Shown: positions 18,201 to 25,648 of the stretch, piece after piece
How positions within the stretch are numbered: position 1 is the stretch's first letter
How the letters are laid out: each line of letters starts with the position of its first letter
NCBI RefSeq assembly: GCF_028532725.1
Contig: NZ_JAQKGU010000010.1
Location: 62,001 to 126,000, forward strand
Length of the DNA stretch: 64,000 nucleotides
Direction of reading: 5' to 3'
DNA from: Desulfovibrio sp. Fe33
GTDB lineage: Bacteria > Desulfobacterota > Desulfovibrionia > Desulfovibrionales > Desulfovibrionaceae
Translations under genes and position numbers: made by a program
The notes under the pieces: generated by a model
Told to the model about the DNA's origin: nothing
The model's input: only the letters and a program-made list of their open reading frames with translations
Databases searched by the model: none

Positions 18201-18255
18201 TGGCCGTGGCCGCGACTGCGGAGAGCTTCAGAAAGTTTCTACGATTGGTGTGCAT
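15229..18255 (-). CDS. fdhA: Formate dehydrogenase alpha subunit, selenocysteine-containing
   Basis: Catalytic subunit oxidising formate to CO2 with a Mo or W bis-pyranopterin cofactor. The reading frame continues through an in-frame UGA at 17671-17673, giving 1008 residues with selenocysteine at position 195 in the context EHQARI-Sec-HSATVAAL, the expected place in FdnG-type enzymes. A Tat signal (RRNFLK near residues 5-10) shows export to the periplasm. The N-terminal [4Fe-4S] site is CCYCAVGC near 54-61 plus CAKG. ATG at 18255 follows GGAGG. A SECIS-like hairpin follows the UGA. Read as two separate genes it would be misannotated as broken. Confidence 0.95.
17638..17663 (-). promoter_or_regulatory. 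SECIS-like hairpin downstream of the selenocysteine UGA
   Basis: Starting 11 nt into the RNA counted from the U of UGA, CGACU pairs with AGUCG. An inner stem (UUGC with GCAG, containing one G-U pair) closes a loop GGCUCUG, with a bulged G. Position and a GG-U-type apical loop fit bacterial SECIS elements. Confidence 0.65.
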
Positions 18256-18279
18256 TCTACCTCCTGTGTTGAATGCGGG

Positions 18280-18510
18280 TCAGCGCCCGCGGATCTCGCG
18301 GCCGAGCGCCACGAGCAGCTTGTACCCCCCGGGTTGGGCGGCGTGACCGTAGTCGGCCGGGATGAACACGGGGTCGCCGCAGATGCGGTGAACCACCGGG
18401 GTCATGCTTTTGGCCGCCTGACGGACCTCGGCTGAGACGAATCCCAGCCCGGCGAAGGGCAGGGCGGTTGCCGCGGTCGAAGCCTGTGGGTGTTGATTGA
18501 TCAAGCGCAT
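18280..18510 (-). CDS. Small protein at the head of the fdhAB operon
   Basis: Predicted protein of 76 residues with no recognised family. The ATG at 18510 (MRLINQHP) has GGGAGAGG about 7 bp upstream, better than any alternative start. The N-terminal part is weakly hydrophobic (about 10-27) and the rest is basic with one Cys; there is no clear membrane helix. The stop is 24 bp before fdhA, and both share the palindrome at 18652-18671, so it is probably co-transcribed with fdhAB. Coding is supported by position and ribosome site, not by homology. Confidence 0.5.
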   Translation of the reverse strand: MRLINQHPQASTAATALPFAGLGFVSAEVRQAAKSMTPVVHRICGDPVFIPADYGHAAQPGGYKLLVALGREIRGR

Positions 18511-18651
18511 ACGCGTACCTCTCCCATCTTTTCTATTATTCCTCTTATGATCCATAGATGGGGAGCGGGCAAAGAAAGCCGTCTTGCGGTGGGTCTTACA
18601 CAGGGAAAAATGTGCTCTATTTAACAGGATGACGCCATTCCTGGGTCCGCT

Positions 18652-18671
18652 TTATGTCGGATTTGACATAA
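18652..18671. promoter_or_regulatory. Crp/Fnr-like palindrome upstream of the fdhAB operon
   Basis: Perfect 7-bp arms TTATGTC and GACATAA with a 6-base spacer, 142 bp before the start of the first gene. Nearly the same 20-mer occurs upstream of fdhE at 20772-20791. Arm length and N6 spacing fit Crp/Fnr-family operators. Confidence 0.6.
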
Positions 18672-18737
18672 GTTGATTTCCGCCCCACGGTTTGACACCA
18701 GGCGGGATGCCTTCGCCGAAAGGCTGCGGAGGATGCG

Positions 18738-18774
18738 AAAAAGCCCGGTTCCCATGGCGTGGAATCGGGCTTTT
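18738..18774 (-). terminator. Rho-independent terminator after the ISXO2-like gene
   Basis: 14-bp stem (18739-18752 and 18761-18774, one G-U pair) with A and T runs at its outer ends, so it can act on both strands. It lies 30 bp beyond the stop at 18804 and separates the fdhE unit from the fdhAB unit. Confidence 0.85.
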
Positions 18775-18803
18775 CACTATCATGGCGGGGTGTTTCGGAC
18801 GAG

Positions 18804-19730
18804 TTAGTCCGTGTTCGGCACCAGTGCGCAGAGGTAGGAGGCCAGTATCTCGCACAGCGGGTTGTTTCGATTGTTGAAACGGAACTCCAGCTCCTTCATG
18901 TACAGGGGGAACCGCTGGCAGGAGATGCCCCGGAATTTCTTGATGCGCGACTGGGCGTACTCCCAGAATTCGTCGTGGACCGCGTCGATGTGCGGCGGCT
19001 CGTCGTAGCGGCGGATGATCTCGTAGGGCAGGGAGTCGTTGCCGCAGAACATGAGGGCGTCGTATTCCTTGTAGCGGTCTGTGTAGACCAGGTTGCCCGA
19101 ACGGATGAGCTTCAGGTGGAAGTTCATGTGGAAGTGGAACAGGGTCTCGGCCTGGAAGCCGGGCACCAGGTCGATGAAGACCAGGCCGTCGCGGCGCAGG
19201 ATGCCGTAGACCGGGATGGTGTCCATGTGCATTTCGCGCGGGCCGCCGGTCAGCCTGTTGCCCTTGAGATAGGAGTCCAGGCCCGTGGCCGGGCTGATGA
19301 GCTGCCGGGCGTCCAGGGCGTTGGCCAGGATGGCGAAGCGGATGGCGGTCAGGGCTTTGTAGACCGTGTTGTAGGACAGCCCCAGCTCCTCCTTCATCTG
19401 GTGGACCGAGCGTTCCTCGACGAACTGCACGATGAGGCGCAGCCACTCGCTCGGGCTCAGGGCCCCGTTGTTGAGCCACCGGCCGGAGAAGGGCTGGAAG
19501 GTGTACTTGCAGGCCGCGCAGCGCAACCGCTCGCCGGACAGCGTGTAGACCTTGCGATGCCCGCAGCGCGGACAGAAAGGGTCGCCGGTGGGCCAGGCCA
19601 GGTCCAGCAGGTAGTCCCTGGCCTTGTCCTCGTCGTGCAGCAGCGTCTCGAAGGCCGCGCCGTCATCCGTCGAGATGGTCGGCACGATGTGCGAAGTCTT
19701 CAGCATGGCGTCCCGCTGTGAACCGGGCAT
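18804..19730 (-). CDS. ISXO2/IS1595-like transposase-family protein in the fdhE operon
   Basis: Protein of 308 residues related to IS1595-family (ISXO2-like) transposases. An N-terminal zinc ribbon (CPRCGHRK near 53-60 and CAACKYTF near 72-79) and a helix-turn-helix-like region (about 95-135) precede a DDE-type domain. In that domain GLDSYLKG, VYTDRYKEY and HDEFWEY hold the likely acidic residues. It starts 15 bp after the fdhE stop with GGAGGG, leaving no room for a terminal inverted repeat, and it ends at a terminator. This suggests a domesticated gene co-expressed with fdhE, perhaps a regulator. A recent decayed insertion remains possible. Confidence 0.8.
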   Translation of the reverse strand: MPGSQRDAMLKTSHIVPTISTDDGAAFETLLHDEDKARDYLLDLAWPTGDPFCPRCGHRKVYTLSGERLRCAACKYTFQPFSGRWLNNGALSPSEWLRLIVQFVEERSVHQMKEELGLSYNTVYKALTAIRFAILANALDARQLISPATGLDSYLKGNRLTGGPREMHMDTIPVYGILRRDGLVFIDLVPGFQAETLFHFHMNFHLKLIRSGNLVYTDRYKEYDALMFCGNDSLPYEIIRRYDEPPHIDAVHDEFWEYAQSRIKKFRGISCQRFPLYMKELEFRFNNRNNPLCEILASYLCALVPNTD

Positions 19731-19745
19731 GGCACCCTCCGGATG

Positions 19746-20633
19746 TTAGAACCCCCAGGCGGACAGTGTGGCCCGCCGATATCCCTGGTTGGCGGCGACG
19801 TAGTCGAGGGCCAGGGAATCCAGGTCGTCCAGGACCGGGAGCGCGACGCGGTCCAGGTTCCGGAAATCGATGGTCTTGACGTATGTCTTGCATGTCTCGC
19901 AGACGTCTACCCGGAACCCGGGCTCTTCGTCCACGGTGAAGAAGGTCAGCTTCTTGTGGTCGTCCTCGCCGCAGACCGGGCAGGCGATGCGCTTGATCCG
20001 GTAGTGATGGCGGCAGAACGAGCAGGTGGCGTGCCGGAAGCCCTCTTTTTGCTCCAGGGAGGAGATGAGCGGCATGGCTCCGCACACGGGGCAGGTGCCG
20101 ACCGGCGAAATCTTCATGTCGGGGAGCTTTGCGGCGAGCATTCCGGCGGCGGCCTCCATGGACGGTCCCATGGCGGCCTGCACCAGGAACGGCAACGTCC
20201 TGGGAGCGCCCGGCATCCGTTCGGCCCATTTGCCGAAGAAGGCTGTGTCGTCGTCCAGAAAACGCCGGAACAGCTCGGCCGGGGTGAGTTCACCGGACTC
20301 CAGGGCCTTGGCCGCGATTCCTGCGCCGTCGCCCAGGGGGCCGTCGATCTTGCTGACAATGCGGATCAGCTCGCCGAGCAGCCGTTCGGCCTGGGCCGCG
20401 TCAAAAGGAAAATTCTCGCGGTTGACCAGGGAGACGCCCTGAAGCACGGCTTCGGGCGCGGCGAGTTGCTCATCGGGCGGCAACCGCACTTCCGCTTCGG
20501 GCAGGGCGGCCAACTGTAGGTGCGACACTTCGTCGAGCAGGTCGATAAGCTCTGACGATATATAGGATTTCTTTCTAAGCTGCGCCAGCTTGCGATCCAG
20601 TCTGCGCGTCTCTTGGGCCATGTTGCGTTCCAT
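19746..20633 (-). CDS. fdhE: Formate dehydrogenase accessory protein FdhE
   Basis: Maturation factor for formate dehydrogenase, cytoplasmic, 295 residues. The C-terminal half has the FdhE pattern of paired CxxC motifs: CPVCGAMP, CSFC, CPVCGED and CETCKTYVKT. These bind iron or zinc in the family. The ATG at 20633 has GGAG 6 bp upstream. The stop is 15 bp before the ISXO2-like gene. An AT-rich promoter region with a Crp/Fnr-like palindrome lies upstream. The gene is within 1.5 kb of the fdhAB operon it serves. Confidence 0.92.
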   Translation of the reverse strand: MERNMAQETRRLDRKLAQLRKKSYISSELIDLLDEVSHLQLAALPEAEVRLPPDEQLAAPEAVLQGVSLVNRENFPFDAAQAERLLGELIRIVSKIDGPLGDGAGIAAKALESGELTPAELFRRFLDDDTAFFGKWAERMPGAPRTLPFLVQAAMGPSMEAAAGMLAAKLPDMKISPVGTCPVCGAMPLISSLEQKEGFRHATCSFCRHHYRIKRIACPVCGEDDHKKLTFFTVDEEPGFRVDVCETCKTYVKTIDFRNLDRVALPVLDDLDSLALDYVAANQGYRRATLSAWGF

Positions 20634-20745
20634 GTGGTTCTCCAGAGTGTTTTCCGATCTGGGAAAACAGTATTGAGGTGGATGTCATCATGCCAAAGGT
20701 TTTGCACTTCCTCAAGGTTTTACACTAATGCATGGTATCATATTG

Positions 20746-20761
20746 TAATAATATATTATTA
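20746..20761. promoter_or_regulatory. 16-bp AT palindrome in the fdhE promoter region
   Basis: TAATAATA-TATTATTA is a perfect 16-bp palindrome lying 10 bp from the Crp/Fnr-like site on its fdhE side. It may overlap the -10 region. Confidence 0.4.
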
Positions 20762-20771
20762 ATGTATGCAA

Positions 20772-20791
20772 TTGTGTCTAAATTGACATAA
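20772..20791. promoter_or_regulatory. Crp/Fnr-like palindrome upstream of fdhE
   Basis: TTGTGTC-N6-GACATAA, one mismatch from the perfect site upstream of fdhAB, and at almost the same distance from the start codon (139 bp against 142 bp). A possible -35 (TTGCAT, 20766-20771) abuts it on the fdhE side. Confidence 0.6.
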
Positions 20792-20941
20792 TATGAATAG
20801 GATGGATCAATAAAGCTGGTTAGTTACAGAGACGAAAAAAATCTGAGATGCTCGTCGGGAAGAGGCTTCCGCGCGCATGTAATCGGCGCGGGCGGCTTCC
20901 CTTTGCGGGTGGTGACGCGCGGGCGGGACTTTCGGATACGG

Positions 20942-20972
20942 GGCCCTTTGGCGGCGAGGCCGCCAAAGGGCC
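20942..20972 (-). terminator. Strong hairpin after the small membrane protein gene
   Basis: Perfect 14-bp GC-rich stem (20942-20955 and 20959-20972, loop of 3), 20 bp past the stop at 20993. No T run follows on either strand, so it may stabilise an mRNA end rather than terminate by itself. Confidence 0.55.
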
Positions 20973-20992
20973 TTCATGGGTGTCGTTGTCGG

Positions 20993-21157
20993 TTATGATT
21001 CACAGAGCACGATCGGCAAGATGAAGATCGCTGCGCCGGCAGCGAAGATCAGCCCGATCAGGAGCAGCTTCCTGAGTGAGTATTCCTTGGGTGAATAATC
21101 GATTTCAGGTTTCTGCGAAGACGAATTTTCCATGTCGGGAAACTTGGGATCAACCAT
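20993..21157 (-). CDS. Small single-helix membrane protein
   Basis: Predicted 54-residue protein with a polar N-terminal half (VDPKFPDMENSSSQ) and one clear membrane helix at about 33-52 (LLLIGLIFAAGAAIFILPIV). The ATG at 21157 is chosen because GGAGG lies upstream, though 12 bases away, which is long. No family recognised. It lies between fdhD and fdhE and is followed by a strong hairpin. A role in formate metabolism is possible only by position. Confidence 0.5.
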   Translation of the reverse strand: MVDPKFPDMENSSSQKPEIDYSPKEYSLRKLLLIGLIFAAGAAIFILPIVLCES

Positions 21158-21236
21158 AGGGTAAGAGAACCTCCGTTGTTCCAACGAGTGGCAATTTCGC
21201 CTGGGACGGCGAGGGTCCCGGCGGCATTGGTCGAAT

Positions 21237-21581
21237 CTATGACGCGACGGGGAAGAACGGAGGCGCCCGGGTCGCGATCGACCTGTGCGCGCAATGGAGG
21301 GCTGGGCGGCTTGCTGTGGCCCCGGACAGGAACGCGGCCGCCCTGACGAAGTCGGCGGCCAGCCTGTCGGGACTTAAGGCGAGCACATGCCCCTGTTCAA
21401 GAAATTCGGGACTCGTGCGATGGAGGGGCTCGACGCCGCATGTCGTCGCTCCGGCATGACCGGGCGCGGAAAGGATAAAGCCGGTGTCGCGGCTCAACTC
21501 CTGCCCGTCGTCGAGGAAACGTCCGCCGTCCGTCTGCGCCAGGCACAAGGCCAGCAGCAGGAAGACGATCAGTCGTGACAT
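21237..21581 (-). CDS. Possible exported protein, unknown
   Basis: Open frame of 114 residues from an ATG at 21581. It begins with a short basic stretch and a hydrophobic core (LIVFLLLALCLA), a plausible signal peptide, but the remainder matches no family and there is no good ribosome site. Its amino acid make-up (many Ala, Arg, Ser) is what a random GC-rich frame also gives. It lies in the 595-bp space between fdhD and the small membrane protein. Listed because of the signal-like start; it may be non-coding. Confidence 0.25.
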   Translation of the reverse strand: MSRLIVFLLLALCLAQTDGGRFLDDGQELSRDTGFILSAPGHAGATTCGVEPLHRTSPEFLEQGHVLALSPDRLAADFVRAAAFLSGATASRPALHCAHRSIATRAPPFFPVAS

Positions 21582-21752
21582 ATGGCGGATTTTGATCGGC
21601 AACGGTCCGGCTCGCATTCGGTTTTCAGCTTGTCGCGCGGGACGGGCGCATCCGTCTTCAGCGGGTGCGCGAGGCGCTACCCGTCAGCGCTATCATGAGT
21701 ACGAACTTCCTGCAAAGGGATATTTCGGCGTACCGGGCGCGGGGGCCGGTGG

Positions 21753-22538
21753 TCAAAAGCCGATGATTCTCCCGTTGTCGTTGTAGACCCAGAAGCTGTC
21801 GTCGCGGATGTTCCCGATGAGGGTGATGCCGGTTTTCCTGGCCAGCTCGACGGAGAAGCTGGTGGCCACGGCCGTTGACGCCAGGACCGGGACGCCGATG
21901 CGGACCACTTTGAGCAGGATTTCCGAAGCCACCCGGCCCGTGGTCACGATCATCTTGTCGTCCACGGCCACGTCGTCCAGGAAGCATTGGCCGCACAGCA
22001 TGTCGATGGCGTTGTGGCGTCCTATGTCCTCGCGGAAGAGCAGGATTTCCTCAGGGGTGCAGAGGGAGGAGTTGTGGCAGCCGCGCGTGGTTTTGTACAG
22101 CGTGGACCGTTCGTGCAGCTCTTTCGCCAGAGTGAGAATCTGTTCCGGGCTGACGCGCACGTCGCCGCCCACGGTGCGTTTGGAGATGGTCGCCACATTG
22201 CGTCCGAAGTTCGTGCCTTTGCCGCAGCCTGAGGTGATGGACCGCTCCATGACCCGGTCCTTCCACGGATCGTGGCAGGTCTCCACCTCGGCCGTCAGCC
22301 GGTCGCCCTCGTCGCGGATGGTCAGGTCCGTGATCTGGGCCGGGCTGGAGATGAAGGCGTCGGACTTGAGAAAGCCCACCGCAAGGTATTCTGGATACTT
22401 GGCCGTGCACAGCAGCGTGACCACCTCGCGTCCGTTGAGGAAGATGGTCAACGGCACTTCCCGGATGGAACTGACGGTCTTGCGGGAGAAGCCCCGCCGG
22501 TATTCATGTATAACGTATTCTTGGCTATCCGAACTCAT
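21753..22538 (-). CDS. fdhD: Formate dehydrogenase sulfurtransferase FdhD
   Basis: Transfers sulfur to the Mo/W cofactor before its insertion into FdhA; cytoplasmic. The 261-residue product has the FdhD core: REVPLTIFLNG at the start, the reactive segment TSGCGKG, and the conserved FREDIGRHNAIDM and TTGRVASEI blocks. The usual CxxC loop here has a single cysteine (CGKG), leaving only the first, which is the catalytically important one in the E. coli protein. ATG at 22538 follows GGAGGCGGAT. Same strand as the other fdh genes but apparently a separate unit. Confidence 0.93.
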   Translation of the reverse strand: MSSDSQEYVIHEYRRGFSRKTVSSIREVPLTIFLNGREVVTLLCTAKYPEYLAVGFLKSDAFISSPAQITDLTIRDEGDRLTAEVETCHDPWKDRVMERSITSGCGKGTNFGRNVATISKRTVGGDVRVSPEQILTLAKELHERSTLYKTTRGCHNSSLCTPEEILLFREDIGRHNAIDMLCGQCFLDDVAVDDKMIVTTGRVASEILLKVVRIGVPVLASTAVATSFSVELARKTGITLIGNIRDDSFWVYNDNGRIIGF

Positions 22539-22652
22539 ATCCGCCTCCGTGCGTAGCGCGGCTTCCCTTCCAGGCATCTCTTAATCCGGACGGGGCGTGC
22601 GGGCAAGTCGGCGGATTTTGCCCTGATTCTCACACTCCGGCGGGGTCAGAGC

Positions 22653-22666
22653 GTGTTCGGGAACAC
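22653..22666. repeat. 14-bp palindrome between fliD and fdhD
   Basis: GTGTTC-GG-GAACAC, perfect 6-bp arms, 44 bp past the fliD stop. No T run; either a weak terminator or an operator. Confidence 0.3.
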
Positions 22667-22709
22667 TACGGGGCGCGGCGCCACGGACATTGACGATGAA
22701 ACGAGCGGC

Positions 22710-24428
22710 CTACAGGGATTCCAGCAGGGAGGTCAGGGTGGTGCCTTGGGCCTCGTAGGTGGCGAGCAGTGAATCCAGGGCCGCGTATTTCCGTTGCAGC
22801 GAGGTTTCCAGTGCATCCAGCCGTTTGTTTTCGTTGTATATCTGGTTGTCCAGGCTGGTGACGTTCTCCTCGTAATGCTCGATAAGGATGGTCAGGGAAC
22901 CGGTTTCCGCGTTGGTCACGCCGTCGAGCGAGTCGGACAGCTCTCCTATCTTGCCCTGCTTGACCCGGCACGAGCCTTGGTAATCGCCGTCCGCGTTAGC
23001 GGTCACGGACAGGTACAGGCCTTTCGCGTCTCCGTCGGAGGCGAGAATGGTCCAGCCGTCCACGGCTGCGTCTTTCCCGTCCACCCGGGCCGAAACCAGT
23101 TCGCCGCCGGAGATCGTGTACTCCACGGCGTGCTCCCCGGCTCCGGTAACGCCGTCGATGACCGAAATGACCTGCAACCCTTCGCTGTCCGATTCGCCCT
23201 GGGCGCGGGCCGAGAACAGGGAGGCCACGGCCGCGGCGTCCTTGTCCAGGGCTTCCTCCAGGTCGTCCTCGTCCAGGAGAAGCTGGCCGTAGGTGTCCGA
23301 GTCCTCATCCGTGTCGGTGCTGAAGCCGATTTGAGACAGGGCGGTGTAGTAGTCGCCGCCTCCGTCTTCGCTCCAGGTCTTGAACCCTTGGGCCGCCGAG
23401 GAGACGATGGATTTGATGTTGTTGTAGACGATGTCCAGGGCGTAGCTGTCCACGGTGTAGGTCTCCTCGTCGGAGTCCTCTTCCGCGGTGACGCGCCCGG
23501 TAAGAAGCTGGATGTCCTCAATGATGGCGTTGAGCGATTCCTGGAACTCGATGATGGCGTCGTACATGCCGTCGGTGTCGTAGCCCACCGAGACCTGAAG
23601 GGTGTCGCCGTCCGTGGTGTCCTTGAGATCGAAGGTCAGGCCGTCCACCACGTCGTCGATCGAGTTGGACGCCCGCTCGATCCAGTCGCCTTCGTCCGGC
23701 GGGAATCCGTCCACCTTGATTTGCGAGTCCTGCCCGGCCTGGGTATTGACGAATCCTCCCGCGCTCATTCCGGTCAGGGAACCCGTGTCGGTTACGGCGA
23801 TGACATTGTCGTCGCCCACGTCGCAGCTCTTGAGCACGAGATAGCTCGCGTCGCCGTCGTCCATGACCGAGGCCTCGAACTTGTCGCGCGCGTCCACCGA
23901 ACCGTTGATGGCCGAAACCAGCCCCGACAGGGTCGTGCCCGAGGCCACGTCGATGGTGATGTCCTCTCCGCCGAAGGTCACGGTCAGGGAGGTCGCCTCG
24001 TCGGCGATCACGGTGTCTTCGGATTCGTATGCGGTGTCCATGCTTACCCAGACATCGTTCAGGGCGAGCCGGTTGACCTCGATGGTGTGGATGCCCGGTT
24101 CGGCGTCGCCATCGGCGTCGACCTCCACCTCCTCGCTGCTGACGCTTGCGGTCATGGAGAAGAATTCGTCGGGCTCGTCCATGTCGTCCAGGAGCGTGTT
24201 GAAGTCGTCGATCTTGTCCGCGAGCTGCTCCATCAGGTCTATGACGTATTCGTACTCGTCCTTTTTGTCCTGGTACTCCTCAAGCTGGAAACTCTCGGAG
24301 TCGACGATCGCGTCGATGATCTCGGAAAAGTCGGTGCCGTTGCCGAGTCCGGAGAAGGACACGTCGCCCGAGGTGGTGATCGGCTCGTATGTCTCGACCG
24401 TGCTGGAAAGGGAGGAGATGTAGCCCAT
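22710..24428 (-). CDS. fliD: Flagellar filament cap protein FliD (HAP2)
   Basis: Filament cap that directs flagellin assembly at the distal tip, 572 residues. The N-terminal coiled region (LGNGTDFSEIIDAIVDSE) and the C-terminal heptad-rich segment with repeated Leu (RLDALETSLQRKYAALDSLLATYEAQ split by a Gln-Gly break) are typical of the family, with an acidic variable middle of many Asp and Thr. It ends the flgD-to-fliD operon, 9 bp after flgL, with AGGAGG upstream. Confidence 0.9.
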   Translation of the reverse strand: MGYISSLSSTVETYEPITTSGDVSFSGLGNGTDFSEIIDAIVDSESFQLEEYQDKKDEYEYVIDLMEQLADKIDDFNTLLDDMDEPDEFFSMTASVSSEEVEVDADGDAEPGIHTIEVNRLALNDVWVSMDTAYESEDTVIADEATSLTVTFGGEDITIDVASGTTLSGLVSAINGSVDARDKFEASVMDDGDASYLVLKSCDVGDDNVIAVTDTGSLTGMSAGGFVNTQAGQDSQIKVDGFPPDEGDWIERASNSIDDVVDGLTFDLKDTTDGDTLQVSVGYDTDGMYDAIIEFQESLNAIIEDIQLLTGRVTAEEDSDEETYTVDSYALDIVYNNIKSIVSSAAQGFKTWSEDGGGDYYTALSQIGFSTDTDEDSDTYGQLLLDEDDLEEALDKDAAAVASLFSARAQGESDSEGLQVISVIDGVTGAGEHAVEYTISGGELVSARVDGKDAAVDGWTILASDGDAKGLYLSVTANADGDYQGSCRVKQGKIGELSDSLDGVTNAETGSLTILIEHYEENVTSLDNQIYNENKRLDALETSLQRKYAALDSLLATYEAQGTTLTSLLESL

Positions 24429-24437
24429 GGCGGCCTC

Positions 24438-25631
24438 CTAGATGTAGTCGAGCAGGGACATGCTCATGATGCTGGACGAGGTCGAAAGGACCGCCTCGTA
24501 CACGTAGTTGGCCTGTTCCAGCTCGACCACGAGCTGGGTGGCGTCGGCGTCCTCCTCGCGGCTGATGGAGTTGGCGGCCAGCTCCTTGACCAGCGAGAGC
24601 GAAGTCTGCGTGTAGCTCACCTTGTTCTCTCTCGCCCCGATGTCCGCCGCGCCCGTTTCCACGGTCTCGTGGCAGTCGCCGAGGACCTCCAGGCACCGGG
24701 CGACACCCTCGTGGTCGCCGTTTTCCATGTAGACGATGCAGTCGGACAGGGTCTCGAACAGGTTGGGGGAGTCGAAGGGCTGGCCCGTGGAATCGTCCAC
24801 GCCGCCGAAGATGTCGCTGCCCACCGTGTTCATGTCCTCGGAGGTGCTTTCCGAGACGGCCACGGACATGGCCTTGGCGCTGCCCGTGTAGACGCACGCC
24901 TCGCGCAGGTGGAAGAGGGAGCCGTCGCCTTCGCCGTTCGATGCGGTCACGGCCGTGCCCGAGGCCAATTCCACCTGGGCGTCTCCAAGGTCCAGAACGG
25001 TGTCGCCCGGGGCGAGGGCGGACTGGGTCCATGTCTCGCCGCCGTCCGTGGAATATTCGTAATCCAGCGCGTCCGCGCCCACGGTCCCGTCCGAGGTGAA
25101 GCGCACGGCCACGGTTCCGTCCACCTCGCCGGACAGGGATACGAAGTCCGCGTGGTGCAGGGAGTCGTTGGACAGGGTCACGCCCAGCCCCATTTCGTAG
25201 GCGTTGTCGCCGATGTCGTCCCCGGCGAAGAGCGAGTCCGAGCCGAGCTGGGTGTTGGCGATGGCGTACAGGGCGTCGAGGTATCCCTCCATTTCCAAGG
25301 CCATCATCTTGAGCTCGTCGTCCGTGTAGGTCTCGGTGGAGCCCTGTTCGCACAATTCCAGGGCCGCCGTGATGGTTTCGCTGGCCGTGGACAGGGACTG
25401 GTCGGCGGTGCCGAGGTAGTCCAGGGCGGTCCCGCAGTTGTCTATGTAGCCGCTCAAAGAGGATTCGTAGGCGGAAAGCTCCACCACCCTGCCCATTCCC
25501 GCCGGGTCGTCCGACGGGCTGTTGATCCGCTTCTGGCTGGCGTTCATCATGGTGAGCTTGCTCACATCGTTGAGGGCCGAATTCATCTGGTTGAGGGAAA
25601 GCGAAAAAATCTGTGCCGTGCTGATGCGCAT
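24438..25631 (-). CDS. flgL: Flagellar hook-filament junction protein FlgL (HAP3)
   Basis: Junction protein between hook and filament, 397 residues. It begins MRISTAQIFSLSLNQMN and has the D0/D1 pattern RINSPSDDPAGMGRV shared by FlgL and flagellin. It ends in a second coiled segment (YVYEAVLSTSSSIM). An extended acidic middle domain makes it longer than the roughly 310-residue enteric FlgL. It lies 17 bp after flgK. In many relatives csrA and fliW follow flgL; here fliD does. Confidence 0.9.
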   Translation of the reverse strand: MRISTAQIFSLSLNQMNSALNDVSKLTMMNASQKRINSPSDDPAGMGRVVELSAYESSLSGYIDNCGTALDYLGTADQSLSTASETITAALELCEQGSTETYTDDELKMMALEMEGYLDALYAIANTQLGSDSLFAGDDIGDNAYEMGLGVTLSNDSLHHADFVSLSGEVDGTVAVRFTSDGTVGADALDYEYSTDGGETWTQSALAPGDTVLDLGDAQVELASGTAVTASNGEGDGSLFHLREACVYTGSAKAMSVAVSESTSEDMNTVGSDIFGGVDDSTGQPFDSPNLFETLSDCIVYMENGDHEGVARCLEVLGDCHETVETGAADIGARENKVSYTQTSLSLVKELAANSISREEDADATQLVVELEQANYVYEAVLSTSSSIMSMSLLDYI

Positions 25632-25648
25632 GGGGTGCCTCCTGCGGA

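Larger units (their letters stand above)
20634..20992. other. 359-bp intergenic region upstream of fdhE, no gene seen
   Basis: The left half (about 20700-20830) is much more AT-rich than the surroundings and holds two palindromes (20746-20761, 20772-20791), so it is the probable fdhE promoter. The right half is GC-rich and ends in a strong hairpin at 20942-20972. No coding sequence is supported. Confidence 0.6.

Noticed and set aside
15229-18255. fdhA as a broken pseudogene or two genes split by a stop
   Set aside because: The break is a UGA in exact frame at the known Sec position, followed by a SECIS-like hairpin.
14938-18435. 1165-codon open frame opposite fdhAB
   Set aside because: Shadow of the formate dehydrogenase genes, which have complete cofactor and Sec motifs on the other strand.
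18804-19730. Intact insertion sequence
   Set aside because: No terminal inverted repeats or target duplication could be seen; the gene begins 15 bp after fdhE and ends at an ordinary terminator.
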